DNA of 64,000 nucleotides from Lunularia cruciata (Eukaryota; Streptophyta; Marchantiopsida; Lunulariales; Lunulariaceae). The notes under the pieces are model-generated. The model ran no database searches and had not been told where the DNA came from. It worked only from the letters and a program-made list of their open reading frames with translations. The translations under genes were made by a program, and so were the position numbers. This document shows positions 35,701 through 45,512 of this stretch, piece by piece. Within the stretch, counting starts at the first letter, position 1. Every line of letters begins with the position of its first letter. The stretch is from assembly GCA_948567375.1 (NCBI GenBank), contig OX419760.1, forward strand, positions 53,444,001 through 53,508,000, written 5' to 3'.

Positions 35701-37596
35701 CACACCTGAAGCTCCTTCTTCAGAATCTGATTCCCAATAATTAGAAGATGGGGTATCTGAATGTGAAGTGTTGGTGGTGTTAGTCACAGGAACAGTGACT
35801 CTATGGTTTGATGGCCCAATCCTCAAGTACCCTTTGTGCCATCGATCAGTTGTGCGTGCTGCTCTCAACCATGGCCTCCCAAGAAGTAAGTCATAGCTTG
35901 AATCCTTCAAGACTTGGAAAGTCATGAGATTTTGAACTCCCATAACTGAAACTACCACCTTATCCATCACCCCTACTGGTCGAACTTGTTGCTTGTTTGC
36001 CATGCTCACCACAAATGTTGAAGGTCTTGAGGGTATCATACCCAACTTCTTCATCAACCTTTCTGACATGGCATTCACTGCTGATCCTCCATCAACCAAT
36101 GCATCCTTGATGTTGTGACCATTCACTCTCACATCAATCTTGGAGGCATATTCACAAGCCTCCCATGGTGCTGGCTTGGCATCCACCACCCCCATTGATA
36201 CTGGAACTTTTGCCTTCTTCTTCTTTTTGCTCCTTGTAGAACTCAAACCACCTCTAAGCTCCTTTCTCAAGGTAGGGTTCAAAGCAATTAATTGGCCCAC
36301 TGTGATGTTAGCCTTGTGACTACCAACATCCTCCAACACATTGTAGTTCCATTGTTGCTTTGAGATCAAGAAGTCCTCCATCCCCAACTTCTTCCTTGGA
36401 GTCTTTGTTGTTGATGGTGTTGAGGTGCAAGTGCTCCTAGTAGACATAGGAGTATCCTTGCTTGAAGTAAATCCTTGAGAAGAGTGAACATCCTCTGCAA
36501 AACGAGCTCTCTTCTTCTCTTGTGCCAAAAGCTCCAAATTAAGACCCTTGGAGTTTGAGCACTCTCCCTTCTCATACTTGCTCTCAACCACATCTATGGA
36601 TGCTATCCCCTTACCTTTGTTGGGATTAGGAGCCACTTGGGTTTCACTACCTCCCTCTTTCCCTCTATTGGCTCCCTCATAACCCCTTCCTCCATGGTAA
36701 GTGGAATTTGGGCAATTCCTTTGGATATGGCCTCTTCCTCCACAACCAAAACAATTTCTATCATTGAAATTGTTGGCTGGTTGGCCTCCTCTATATGGAT
36801 AGTTTCCATAACTCCTAGGTCCTCTCCCTACATTCTGATCCACCTCTCTCTTCTCCCATAGTTGCACCACATTGATCTTGAGATCCGCAAGTTGTTCTGT
36901 GATGGTTTGGAGTGGATCTTTTGGTGGAGGTGCAAGAATTGGAGCAACTACTACTTGTGGTGCAACCCTTGTCACCAAAGTATCAGAAGTTCCACCATAC
37001 TTGTAGCCTTGAGGAGGATGCACAACCTCCTTCACCACCAAATCACTCTCATCCCCTTCCAAACTCTCCTCCATACGAATTGCGATCTTGATAGCTTCAA
37101 CCTTGGAAGAAGGTTTCTCATATCTCACCTTGCTTCTAATTTGTGGTCTCAATCCTCCCACAAAATTCTTGGTGAGCATGGCCCCTATGCCAATCATTGT
37201 AGTCTCCACATCATCCCCACCCTTCCTCAACACTATGCGAAATCTGGACTCCAACTTTTCCACTCTTTCCACATAGACCCTCACTTTCTCTCCATCTCCT
37301 TGCTTGAGAAATGTAACCTCACTCATCAATCTCTCATAACTCTCATCAGGAAGAAAGTTCTCAATGAGTGCTGAAGTCAAAATCTCCCAAGACTCCTCTT
37401 CCCCCTCTCTCCTCTCTCTCTTTTGGTATTCTGACTCATACCATGTAAGTGCTGCATCCTCAAAGAAATCTGGTAATAATGAGGCCCACTCATTCTTCCT
37501 CCTCTCATTGTTTCCTATGCAAGCTCTCTTGAAGTCTCTCACAAAGGCCTCCACATCTTCTCCATCCTTGCCAAAGAAAACCGGAAGTTTCCCCAT
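32770..37596 (-). CDS. gag-pol polyprotein of A1 (1608 aa, intact)
   Basis: This is a single frame from ATG at 37596. Residues 1-240 form the gag capsid-like region. A CX2CX4HX4C knuckle is at 282-295. The protease has VDGG at 501-504, with Gly where Ser or Thr is usual. A Glu/Asp/Ser-rich linker covers 620-660. Reverse transcriptase has FIDD at 891-894 (usually YxDD). RNase H carboxylates are D1042, E1084, D1109 and D1152. Integrase has a His-Cys zinc site (C1291, C1294) and the core D1322, D1382, E1418, with 35 residues between the last two. The C-terminal KYFGPF (about 1568) is a GPY/F-type module. A2 shares nearly all residues. Expression is presumably from the 39155-39834 LTR. Confidence 0.95.
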   Translation of the reverse strand: MGKLPVFFGKDGEDVEAFVRDFKRACIGNNERRKNEWASLLPDFFEDAALTWYESEYQKRERREGEEESWEILTSALIENFLPDESYERLMSEVTFLKQGDGEKVRVYVERVEKLESRFRIVLRKGGDDVETTMIGIGAMLTKNFVGGLRPQIRSKVRYEKPSSKVEAIKIAIRMEESLEGDESDLVVKEVVHPPQGYKYGGTSDTLVTRVAPQVVVAPILAPPPKDPLQTITEQLADLKINVVQLWEKREVDQNVGRGPRSYGNYPYRGGQPANNFNDRNCFGCGGRGHIQRNCPNSTYHGGRGYEGANRGKEGGSETQVAPNPNKGKGIASIDVVESKYEKGECSNSKGLNLELLAQEKKRARFAEDVHSSQGFTSSKDTPMSTRSTCTSTPSTTKTPRKKLGMEDFLISKQQWNYNVLEDVGSHKANITVGQLIALNPTLRKELRGGLSSTRSKKKKKAKVPVSMGVVDAKPAPWEACEYASKIDVRVNGHNIKDALVDGGSAVNAMSERLMKKLGMIPSRPSTFVVSMANKQQVRPVGVMDKVVVSVMGVQNLMTFQVLKDSSYDLLLGRPWLRAARTTDRWHKGYLRIGPSNHRVTVPVTNTTNTSHSDTPSSNYWESDSEEGASGVDTSMEEETSTEEDESESDSDVYPLCAMDFAPKPEVLKDPDKSPLTLEEVERRLSTLKYGPNVTKEEKVRFEEIFRKFIHVFAFSYKDLKEVTLEEHKIEVESHARPIRQKQRRISPPISLVVKEEIDKLKEAGFIFEVENSEWVSPIVIVKKKNGKLRVCVDYKKLNAVTKKDYYPLPFIDEILEEVAGHERYSFGDGYSGYNQIKIAPEHQQLTTFTTPWGTYAFKVMPFGLCNAPATFQRFMNKVFEPFIGKFVRDFIDDFCVYGSKEEHFEHLIKVLQRLDEANASLNPEKCIFGCEEGLLLGHIISKDGIAVDPEKVRKISDLPFPSSLTKLRQFLGMVGYYRRFIFSFSNKAYALTIYMKKGVDYMVILEDKEALKAFEELKQSLVVAPILAKLDWSKPFILYTDASNVAIGCTLSQLDQDGHDHPIAYASRQMVSAEKNYSVTEREGLAVIFGLKKFRHYLIGGKATIVTDHKALKYIFNKPNVEGRLARWMILLSEYDYTIEDRPGKKHANADLLSRAYDHDGDEPVDDSFPDEELMTISVTQEIPMEYKEIVDFVTRGNYPEGMHARERKALAARSRPYTMVEDILFHQGADGLLRRAVGKEESILLIKEFHEGLVCGGHFAGKVTAFKILDAGYHWRGIFKDCLDYCKTCHVCQAFARKSTSTPPLRSIPLLGPFEKWGIDFVGPLNRTPRNNRYIVVVTDYLTKWVEARPLRDKNEDEVGRFLYERIITRFGCPLELVSDRGGEFTGSITTAMLRHFSITHRVTTSYKPNSNGLAERTNQTLCMMLAKDAEMEGAKHHWDKRIHAVLWEYRTTMKTSIGYSPFQLVYGIESTLPIHFDLPTFQSIHRRLKKAQGSDAGKSRKDQLMELEEARAVAMVRVEQAQRKQKESYDKRQGKKKVEPFKEGDWVMLFDSIRFKRVQKKFLPKYFGPFIVEKVWGNYTYDLKELGGRHFDRINHDKLKMYHRR

Positions 37597-37831
37597 CTTA
37601 ACCCCTCACTATCTTTCTTTTCTCTTAATTTTTTTTTTCTCTTTTCTTTTCTCTCACTCTATTACTAATAGAGTATATACATGACTAACACCATCTGAGA
37701 ATAATCCACTCTAGGGAACACAAAAGGTTCAGGTTGCTCCAAGATTTCTATAGCAACATCAAATCCTAGAGTGCATATTAATCTAACTCTCATGGATAGT
37801 TTATCCATAAGTTGAAAGATTATCTCCATCA

Positions 37832-38305
37832 CTAATCTTGAGAACTAGCTGATGAAGGTGGTAGTATTTCTGTAGCTGTACTAAGACTCTCTCCAAGATC
37901 CTTCACCAAAGTTTCCAAAAGTGCTTTTACTCCACTACACTCATGTCCTTTTGGAAGTCCTTCAACTCCACAAACCTCACACAACTCCTTGGTCTTAGAT
38001 CTTCTCCCTCCCAATCTTGGTGAAGAAGGTCCAACATGCAAACCCAAGTCAAGTAAGCCTCTCCTTTCCCTCAATCTCTTGCTCTCAAAGGTTAATGGAC
38101 ATGAACTTGCCTTATGTCCCTTCTCTCCACATAGAAAGCACTTAGACTCACTCTTTCCTCCAAGTGGTGTAGGTTTTTGGATCCTCTCAACACTCTCTTC
38201 AAATTCTATTGTAAACTCTCTTTTCCTCAAATCCACCCCTACAATCACCTCAAACCCTTGGGGAACCTTGCATAATCTCAATTTCCACTCTTGATGACCC
38301 TCCAT
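37832..38305 (-). CDS. Upstream small ORF of A1 with zinc knuckle (157 aa)
   Basis: This lies between the primer site and gag-pol, in the same direction. The first ATG is at 38305; the frame is open further up to about 38329 from a GTG. Near residues 55-68 it has CFLCGEKGHKASSC (CX2CX4HX4C), followed by a second Cys/His cluster CEVCGVEGLPKGHEC. The C-terminal 40 residues are Ser/Leu-rich. A2 keeps it open with about two changes (53920-54393), which suggests that it is a real gene. Nucleic-acid binding is likely; its exact role is unknown. Confidence 0.65.
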   Translation of the reverse strand: MEGHQEWKLRLCKVPQGFEVIVGVDLRKREFTIEFEESVERIQKPTPLGGKSESKCFLCGEKGHKASSCPLTFESKRLRERRGLLDLGLHVGPSSPRLGGRRSKTKELCEVCGVEGLPKGHECSGVKALLETLVKDLGESLSTATEILPPSSASSQD

Positions 38306-39131
38306 GTTCCCAAAGATGAATCTAAACACTCAAACATGCTTTTTGTTGATCTCAAACTTCTCATGCATGAGATCTCCACTCTGCAGAATTGACCCTTCCT
38401 CACAATGTCACTCAAATCTCCCAACGAATATGTCACAGTCCTCTGAAATTTTCTACACTTGATCACAACTCTAGGGCGTCCCTCCCTGCAAAATTTTAGA
38501 TCTTTTCATCGAGCCATTTGGCCTAGACACCTTTCTATTCAGCACCCATATTTCAGATTTGGTCTGAAAACCACCCCCCTCACTTCAAAAACTCATAACG
38601 CACTGCGCAAAAATGATCTCCCTCTAATTTTTGTGGCACCAGGTAGGATACAATGCACTGAATTTTCTTGGAAATTTTCAGGACAATTCAGTACAATTCA
38701 GACTCTGTACAATTTTCCAGAGAGCATACAGTTGCGGGAGCACTTTACCCTATCAACTTTCAAAAATTCTAGCCCAATGCGCATAGAAGCTCTCTCAATA
38801 ATTTTAAGTGTGCTAACTGAAAGATAACCCAAGCTATCATGTGTAGAAATCTCAAGTCCAGATCTCAAACTTGAGATTTTGCCCAAAATCACCTTAATCT
38901 CCAAAATCTGCAATCCACCTCACACAATCTCTCCAATTCCTCTCATGTGTACAAGATGTACAAAATCACCTCAAAGACATCATAATGAACTACAGGGTAT
39001 ACAAATGGATCTTGGTTCTCTAACATAAGTTCAGCCCTCTCCTCTCCTAATGTTCTCTCCAAGTGAGCTCTCATAGCCTCCTTCTGCCTAATGTAGAATT
39101 GGACGCGGAACATTATCTTGCCTTCTAGAGA
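38306..39131 (-). other. A1 5' leader between PBS and the small ORF
   Basis: The minus strand has a 77-codon run across the primer site (39176-38943) and a 62-codon run (38466-38278). Neither shows a motif. The leader is conserved with A2 apart from small indels. A packaging signal is expected here but cannot be read by eye. Confidence 0.5.
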
Positions 39132-39150
39132 GGTCCCGGCAACGGAACCA
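39132..39150 (-). promoter_or_regulatory. Primer-binding site of A1
   Basis: The minus strand reads TGGTTCCGTTGCCGGGACC, four bases inside the 5' LTR. It resembles the TGGCGCCGTTGCCGGGGA type of plant gypsy primer sites, which I recall as tRNA-Asp type, with two or three differences. The A2 site (55231-55249) has one further change. Confidence 0.6.
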
Positions 39151-39154
39151 AAAA

Positions 39155-39834
39155 TGTGAGCCGGCCTGTCTCTCACTCAAGATGAACCTCTGATGGCTAT
39201 TATGGTAGCGCACCATGGACTAAGAAGGCAAGGAACCCCAACTCCATCATACTCCTCCAAGGCTAACACTCCAAGACTCAAGACATTGCTCACTAGAGAA
39301 CTCAATGAGAGAGAGATAGTTGCAAATGAAAGGATGATGAGTACCTCCTCACTCCTTGTTTATATACTTGTGAAATAGTTACGTACCAAAGTTACTAATT
39401 ACCGTAGTAACTCAAGTTACTAGACTAAAAGTCAAATAAAGTCAAGTAAAGTCAAAAAGTAGAAAGGAATGTCCATTCACATGGGCATATTCCCCTTATC
39501 TTGACCCAACCACTAAAGCAAGGATTCCTTCACATGGGCTATCCTTGGACTAAAGAAGAATCCAAAACAAAAAGGCTTGCGGGCCCAAGAGTTCTCAACT
39601 CTTTCCCCAAAGCCAAACACCTAGGAATAATACCAACTAAAATCCAAAATAGTGGTGCTCATCTTTTCTACTTCCTCTAAAGTAAGGTCCCATCTATCTT
39701 AGCTATGACTAACTTTAGCTAACCATGACTAATATAGAACCATCCTTTATCTCTATATAAATAATATCTCTTAAGTACTTGTAATACCAAGCTAAATATC
39801 ACAATACCACACACATGCACAAATGGGTGTTACA
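39155..39834 (-). repeat. 5' LTR of A1
   Basis: This mates with 32042-32721. The TATA box TATATAAA is on the minus strand at 39359-39366, about 205 nt before the end of the LTR, and would drive the element transcript. Confidence 0.95.
39359..39366 (-). promoter_or_regulatory. TATA box in the A1 5' LTR
   Basis: TATATAAA on the minus strand is followed by CAAGGAGTGAGG. It is the best match to a plant TATA box in this LTR and sits in the right direction. It is identical in all four A LTRs. Confidence 0.55.
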
Positions 39835-40054
39835 GACCAACCAGATGGGACCAAGATCAACATGTCACCCATCCAAGCAAAAAAATTTAAGGGTGGAGCT
39901 TGCGGACATGTCATCTAATCTTATGGTGGAGCATCCTTGGAGTAGATCCTCTTTGGCTATTTAATAAAGAGAAGGTGCTCCCTTGGGACACCAAGTTTGA
40001 GTGTGAAACCTATGTTTCTCTTTTTTGTTTCTCTGCTATCCTCAAAATATTACA

Positions 40055-40252
40055 GTTTTATTCATTGATGACAAAGCGTGGTTTTCCTTCTTGATCCAAA
40101 CTAGAAATTGGTTGGTTGGGTACATTGGAAGCATAATTTGATTTGACTTCTTCCCAAAAGTAAACTTTCTAATTTGCCAAGAAGTAATCATGTTTGTATC
40201 TACCAGCCATGGGACTCCTAATAAGAGTGGAAATTGTGCAAGAAGAGGGTAT
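40055..40252 (-). pseudogene. Retroelement protease remnant F (left piece)
   Basis: On the minus strand the stretch reads LLLGVPWLVDTNM and WQIRKFTFG, the C-terminal motif of a retropepsin (ILGxPWL). Its upstream part is 61804-61914, on the far side of the D2 solo LTR. It is the outermost, oldest layer of the right-hand nest. Frame breaks are present. Confidence 0.5.
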
Positions 40253-42238
40253 TATAATACCATTAGCTAGACATTTTATCTAGAGGTGAAATTTGGCTTG
40301 GTAACATCTAGAAGGATGTTATATATTATAGACTAAGTAGATCAGATAGAGGTGTCATGAAAAGAGTACCTCCACTAATATAGCAGGAGCCAAAAACACC
40401 CTAAAAACTTTAGAGCCAATTTTGGAAGCCTAAATGGATGAATTAGGCCTCAAAAATGAAAACTATCTTCTCCTCTAAGAAAAAAGTCTTGCTTTCTCTC
40501 TCCTTCCTTCCCCCTTGACTATTTGTCTCATTGAGAGCTTCCTAATATGTGGTACCCACATTTTTTATTTTCTCCTATTTGTGAAGAAGAAGTGTACAAA
40601 GGAAGTCGTATTGCGCCTATATGGCATTAGAAGGCAAAGAAAGGTGTCCTTGGGTTGTAACCCAAGGAAAAGTGACGTTGTGTCAGAAGGTGAGGTACTT
40701 GGAATTGCCTTATCAGCATATAACTCAAAGTAAAGAGACTTTGTCTTGGGGGTGATCAACCCAAGGCAAGGACAGTGTAACAACTTTCCTTTGGGGTTGG
40801 ACATTCAAGAAGGTACCACACACAAAAACGGCTGTCATACAAGTGGGGGAAAATTGACAGTGATAGGAGCATGCAAGAGGTGTGATTTCTTGGTAGAAAC
40901 TCAAAGTGAAGAAAGATAGAGAAGGTGTGCCACTATAACTCTTGGGATAGAGACAAAGAGATGACGAGTAATTTTCCATTGCCATTAAGAAGTCATCTTG
41001 AGGGTGATCATGGAAAGGGAAGTGTAGTAAGAGACGAACTGGTGAGTCAAGAGGAAGTTAGGAGAGTTAGTCCGGGAATCAGTCGGGAGAGTAGCAATCA
41101 ACCTAGAGTAGAGGAGAGTAAGATGGAAGGTGGGAAGAAGAACTCTGAATTTGCAATGAGAAATCATGGGATTTGGAGATTAGATGTGATTGCAAGAATT
41201 GAGATCTTGAGCAGGCTTTGGATCATATTCTTGGCATGGAACTAGAACATTAGTTTTCCAAGTTTCATGACGGAGATCACCGAGAGTAGATGTCTCAATT
41301 GGCCCCAAGGCAGAAGAGAAGAGAGGAAATCTGGCTCGATGGATAGAGTCAGATTGGAGGTTAGTACTCGGAAGAGAGGCGGGCACGGAGCACGGAGCCA
41401 TGTTCTTGGGGAAGGAGAAGTAGCTAAAGAAACCCAAGAAGTGAGAGATGCCTTCTCTTCAAAGTGCACAAAAATGTCTACAAAGTGGAGAGTTATAAAG
41501 ATCTTATGAGGAGAGGCATCATAAGTGCAATGATGGCTATCTTGAAGCCGGAGCAAACCACTTATGTGATGAAACATCAAGCGATGTTCTTCCACAAGAT
41601 GTTTGCAAGAGAGCAAATCAATTGGGCAAAGTGTTTTCATCAGCATGCAAGAGAGATGGTGTGGAACTTGCGAGACAAGACGCCTCCATATTACATTGTG
41701 CCATTTGCAGCCTATTTCTATTTGGGACTGAACTGGCTGAATGTGGCGGAGAGACACAAGATGGTGTCGCACTTCCACCCTGATTTAAGAAGAGATGTTG
41801 ATGTGGAGGAGCAGCAGTACATCTTGCAAATAAGGAGCAGTGCTGAGTACTACACACAGATAGGCAGAGTGTGTAGTTGAAAGTGAACACTCCAAAGTCA
41901 AAGAAGAGGACTCAACAAGGAGAAGAAGAAGTAGTAGTAGCAGCGAGACCTCAGAAGGCCATAAAGGTGAACCTAAGGAAAGACTTGGTGGCAATTGTGT
42001 TGTCGGGCAAAGAGTCAGAAGGGGAGGCCAAGTGCAAGTCAGAAGACTCGGAGAAGGAGGAAGAACCCAAATTCATGTTGCAAAGTGGTGACACAAGCAA
42101 CAAAAGTGAAGATGGAGTGGAGATGCAATCGGTACCCAAGGAGGAAGAAGTAAAGATGGAGACAGAAGAAGAAGGTAACCCAAGACCCAAAGACAAAGTT
42201 TCAGAGCCAGAAGAGAAGAGGGTGACTATTCAGAGAGG

Positions 42239-42906
42239 TGTCGTGCGTATATACATCGCTACACAACATACATCGCTTTCAACATCATACACTATAGAAC
42301 ACAACTCACACATAAGTCATACATAGACTCTAAAGTGCCACAATAATCAGATTGCTTAACACTTTCAACTCAACTCAACTCAACTCAGATCAGTACTGGA
42401 CCTGTCACTCTATAAATTGCCAACAACTGGGCACTGATTACAGTCAAGCCACACCCACTCAAGCATAGAGAATCCAAGTGACGCTCGCCGGCCTCTGTCC
42501 ACCATAGCCAGGAACTCAAAGGCTCAACCTCAAAGAAGTGAGCTCCAGAGAGCTCACTTCAAAACTATACCCCCTTGGACTTGAGCTAGCATCGGAACCC
42601 TAATGGTCCCGCTGATAGCACACTAGATGGTGTGAATGGTGCAAAGTGACGGTGGGCCCCACCGTGAAGTCAGTACCCCAAACACCAAATCAGGCTGTCG
42701 GAAAGTAGTCCCTGAGAAACTACTAGAATAACTCTAACTACTATCACTGGAACTCCAGTGTCCGAGCAGCTAGATGCGGAACTACAAATGGCGTGATAGT
42801 TGTCGTGCGTATATACATCGCTACACAACATACATCGCTGTCAACATCATACACTATAGAAACACAACTCACACATAAATCATACATAGACTCTAAAGTG
42901 CCACAA
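42239..42906 (-). repeat. Abnormal 3' end of B2: 105-bp repeat, LTR piece, 105-bp repeat
   Basis: A 105-bp sequence starting TGTCGTGCGTATATAC occurs at 42239-42343 and again at 42801-42906. Between them (42344-42800) is a 457-bp piece matching only the outer third of the 5' LTR (58935-59380). A full 3' LTR of 1.39 kb is absent and no polypurine tract borders the piece. The target duplication abuts the outer 105-bp copy, so this end was present at integration. Confidence 0.7.
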
Positions 42907-43080
42907 TTGCTCCCCTAGCTGGCGGTTAGGTCCCTCTAACTCCAGATAGCCATCTACTTTAAGTATATAGTATACCCTCTAATGGGCAAAGATCAGGAAG
43001 CCGGGTGCTATGGAGCCCCATCGTTAGTCGCCTGTCTGCAATCTATACCATATAAAGAATGAACTAGCTACAGGTCAAGT

Positions 43081-43215
43081 ACATCTAGGACATAACTACT
43101 GTCCTTGAGGAACCACCGTGAGGGGAGGAGTCATACATGCCATATGCCATCCTCTCAAACAGCTATCACACACTAACATAATAGTAGCTCCACCAGAAGA
43201 GCCACATAACATACA
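43081..43215 (-). pseudogene. PHD finger following the B2 integrase
   Basis: The minus strand encodes a complete Cys4-His-Cys3 set: C-x2-C-x11-C-x2-C-x4-H-x2-C-x14-C-x2-C, with VCDSC, GWHMAC and TPPL in the usual places. A stop at 43096-43098 stands exactly where PHD fingers have Trp (before LCPRC). It follows the integrase C-terminal region (PSGVLVLEGRDG, APCHLPN) in the same frame. PHD fingers bind histone H3 tails, often depending on Lys4 methylation. A role in choosing target chromatin is inferred. Confidence 0.85.
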
Positions 43216-44326
43216 CCTCAAGCCTGCACGTACAAGTGCCAAGCTTGGGTCCATAGTACCATCAATGTTTGGAAGGTGGCATGGCGCACAATAGCACACA
43301 TGATCCTTCCAAACAACACCATCACGTCCTTCTAACACAAGGACTCCAGATGGCAAAACCTCGCGCACTCTCAAGATAGTGCGGCATGTAGAAACATCAA
43401 GTGTCGTCGGTGTTGTCTGCTGTAGATATACATAGTCGCCTGGATGAAATCAACAGATCGAGGGTCTATAACCTCCTCCTCGAATGGTAGCATAGCGTAA
43501 AGTATCTCTATGCTGAGCAATCGCCAAGTTCTCAAAGGCCATCGGCATCACTCTCCGAAAGATCTCTGCCCGCTAAGAACATGCGCTCATCCATACATTG
43601 GGGTCATCAAGTCCAAAACTACAATAGCATCTTGACGAATGGCTGTAGGTAAATCTGGATCTCGTCCATAGAGTAGAAAGTTTGGAAAGAAGGATGCTAA
43701 GGAGGCTTGCCGGCTGAACCGATAGCCCATGACCAACCAAGGTAACTGGAGATCCCAATCTCCCAAATGGCCTCTCTGCAAACCATACTTTTGCAATCCT
43801 CTCTTCACCGTCTGAACCACTCTCTCTGCTAAGCCATCTGCCTCAGGGTGATCTTGGGATGTACTACAATAATCAATCAAAGCCTTGTCACACAAGACCT
43901 GAAACTCTCCCAAGAACTCTGTACCCTGATCAGTCAAAACCTCAGCTGGTGCACCAAAATGACTAAGAACTCGATCCAGGAACAAGTAAGTTGTCCCTTC
44001 ACTAGACTTGTCAGGAAGTGCCACCAACTCAATCCACTTGGAGAAGTGCTCCACCATCACCAAAACATACCAATGATGTCTCACAGTCAGCGGTAAAGGT
44101 CCGGCAAAGTCCAAACTCCAACGGTAACCCAATCCCATGATAGGTAATGGGTGTAACTGTGGCATAGGAGCATTGAATGATGCTCTAACTTGGTCACAAA
44201 CCATACATCTGGTAACAAACTGCTGTACCTCGTCTGCATACCGCGCCACCAATAATGACTCTGGAGTAAGCTATACGTACGCTTTACTCCAAAATGTCCT
44301 AGCTCCTCATGAGCATGACGGACCAA
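43216..44326 (-). pseudogene. Integrase of B2
   Basis: The His-Cys zinc domain begins near 44326 (HEELGHFG) and ends CMVC near 44200. The core has SLDFAGP, LTDQGTEF and ADGLAER, with 34 residues between the second Asp and the Glu. The C-terminal region near 43300-43580 includes FHPGDYVYL and continues to the PHD finger. Stops and two shifts interrupt it. The domain order is Ty3/gypsy. Confidence 0.85.
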
Positions 44327-44335
44327 CTGTGGTCT

Positions 44336-45420
44336 CTATGATAGAAGTGGTACTACTCGCACTCTACCATCCTCCCATACACGCAAAAGGTGTCTACCCT
44401 CCAATCTGAACCGTCTGGCTCGCTGAAGAACACAGTCTCTCTCCTTGGCCCCAACTATGCCACCTACAACACCAGTGCAAAGATAGTCCATCACTAAGAC
44501 ATCATCATGAATGTCTCGCTGAATTGTACCAATATCTTCACTCTCTGGATCTGTGACCTCAATAACTCCTTTTGTATGTGCTAAGAGAGATACCACCAAA
44601 GTCTTTGCAAATATACACAACAAGGCCGATGCATGCCAACTTGGCACCATCTCCTCATCTGTCTCACCATGCCAACGTGCTCCGGTCTGATCATGCTGGC
44701 TGGGACATGGGTTTCTACTCAACCCATCTGCATCACGGTTCACCACTCCAAGTCTGTGAACAACCGTGAAATCATACTCCTGTAAAATCAGAGCCCATTG
44801 TGCAAGCTTCCCTGAAAGCTTGTCGGACTCCATCAACCACTTTAGTGGCTGATGATCAGTGATGAGAGTGAAGAGGTTACCAAATAGGTAACATCGGAAA
44901 TGTGCTACTGCCCAAACTGCTGCCAAGCACTCTTCCTCATATGAACTATACTTCACCTCCGCTGAATTGTTGGAGCGACTAGCATAGGCCACCACAAACT
45001 CCTTCTCCTCATCATCATGCTGGGTGAGCACCGCTCCAAGCTCCAACATACTCCAATCAATGTGAACCTGAAATGGTCGTCCCCTGATCGGTCTCCTCAA
45101 AATAGGAGCAGATGTCAACCTCTCCTTGAGCTCTACAAAAGCTCTCTCCTGCTCATCTCCCCAACACCACTCCTGTGTAAGCTTGGTCAGCTTCGTCAAG
45201 GCCTTGGCAATGGCACTAAATCCTCTAACATAGCGGCGATAGAAGTTTGCCAACCCAAGGAATGCTCGCACTCTGCTCACATCCGTAGGCCGAGGAATAT
45301 GTGCAATAGCCTCCACCTTGGTCTGCTGGACACCAAGTCCTTTGGGGTAGATAGTGTGACCCAAATACTCAACCTGCTCGTGGAAGAACCTACACTTCCC
45401 AGGATGTTGTTTGAGTCCAT
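44336..45420 (-). pseudogene. End of reverse transcriptase and RNase H of B2
   Basis: An open run of 342 codons (45364-44336) begins at the end of the reverse transcriptase connection (AFLGLANFYRRYV), passes through RNase H (FVVAYASRSNN, ITDHQPLKWL, DADGLSRNP) and enters the spacer before integrase. It is separated from the catalytic part by the telomere-repeat palindrome at 45421-45490. Confidence 0.85.
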
Positions 45421-45490
45421 GAGTTTAGGGTTTAGGGTTTAGGGTTTAGCGTTTAGACCCTAAACCCTAAACCCTAAGCCCTAAAACTCA
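45421..45490. repeat. Inverted telomere-type repeat inside the B2 reverse transcriptase
   Basis: Three TTTAGGG units plus degenerate ones (45424-45457) are followed by four CCCTAAA-type units (45458-45485), with GAG and CTC at the outer edges. It is a nearly palindromic hairpin-forming array that splits the reverse transcriptase between VFERLS and GLKQHPGKC. The coding sequence on the two sides belongs together, so it is an insertion. Confidence 0.85.
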
Positions 45491-45512
45491 ACCTCTCAAA
45501 CACCTCCAACAA

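Larger units (their letters stand above)
32042..39834 (-). mobile_element. Retrotransposon A, intact copy A1 (Ty3/gypsy type)
   Basis: This is 7793 bp, flanked by GACC at 32038-32041 and 39835-39838. The LTRs are 680 bp each (32042-32721 and 39155-39834), TG...CA, and differ by eye at about two positions. It has a primer site, a polypurine tract, an upstream zinc-knuckle ORF and one uninterrupted gag-pol frame. The order protease, reverse transcriptase, RNase H, integrase is Ty3/gypsy. No chromodomain is present. Everything needed for movement seems intact. Confidence 0.9.
31478..40054 (+). repeat. 3' LTR of D1, split by A1
   Basis: The LTR pieces are 31478-32041 and 39835-40054 (about 780 bp joined). 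It starts TGTTTATTGGTATAGC and ends CAAAATATTACA. A1 sits at its GACC site; the D solo LTR at 22628 shows the empty site. An internal duplication of about 170 bp around AGCTAGACATATGATC makes it longer than D2. Confidence 0.75.

Noticed and set aside
42239-42906. CRISPR-like or satellite array
   Set aside because: There are just two copies of the 105-bp unit with an LTR piece between them.
45421-45490. A chromosome end or ancestral fusion point
   Set aside because: Only about eight units are present and both sides are the same retrotransposon coding sequence, so it is an insertion, not a telomere.
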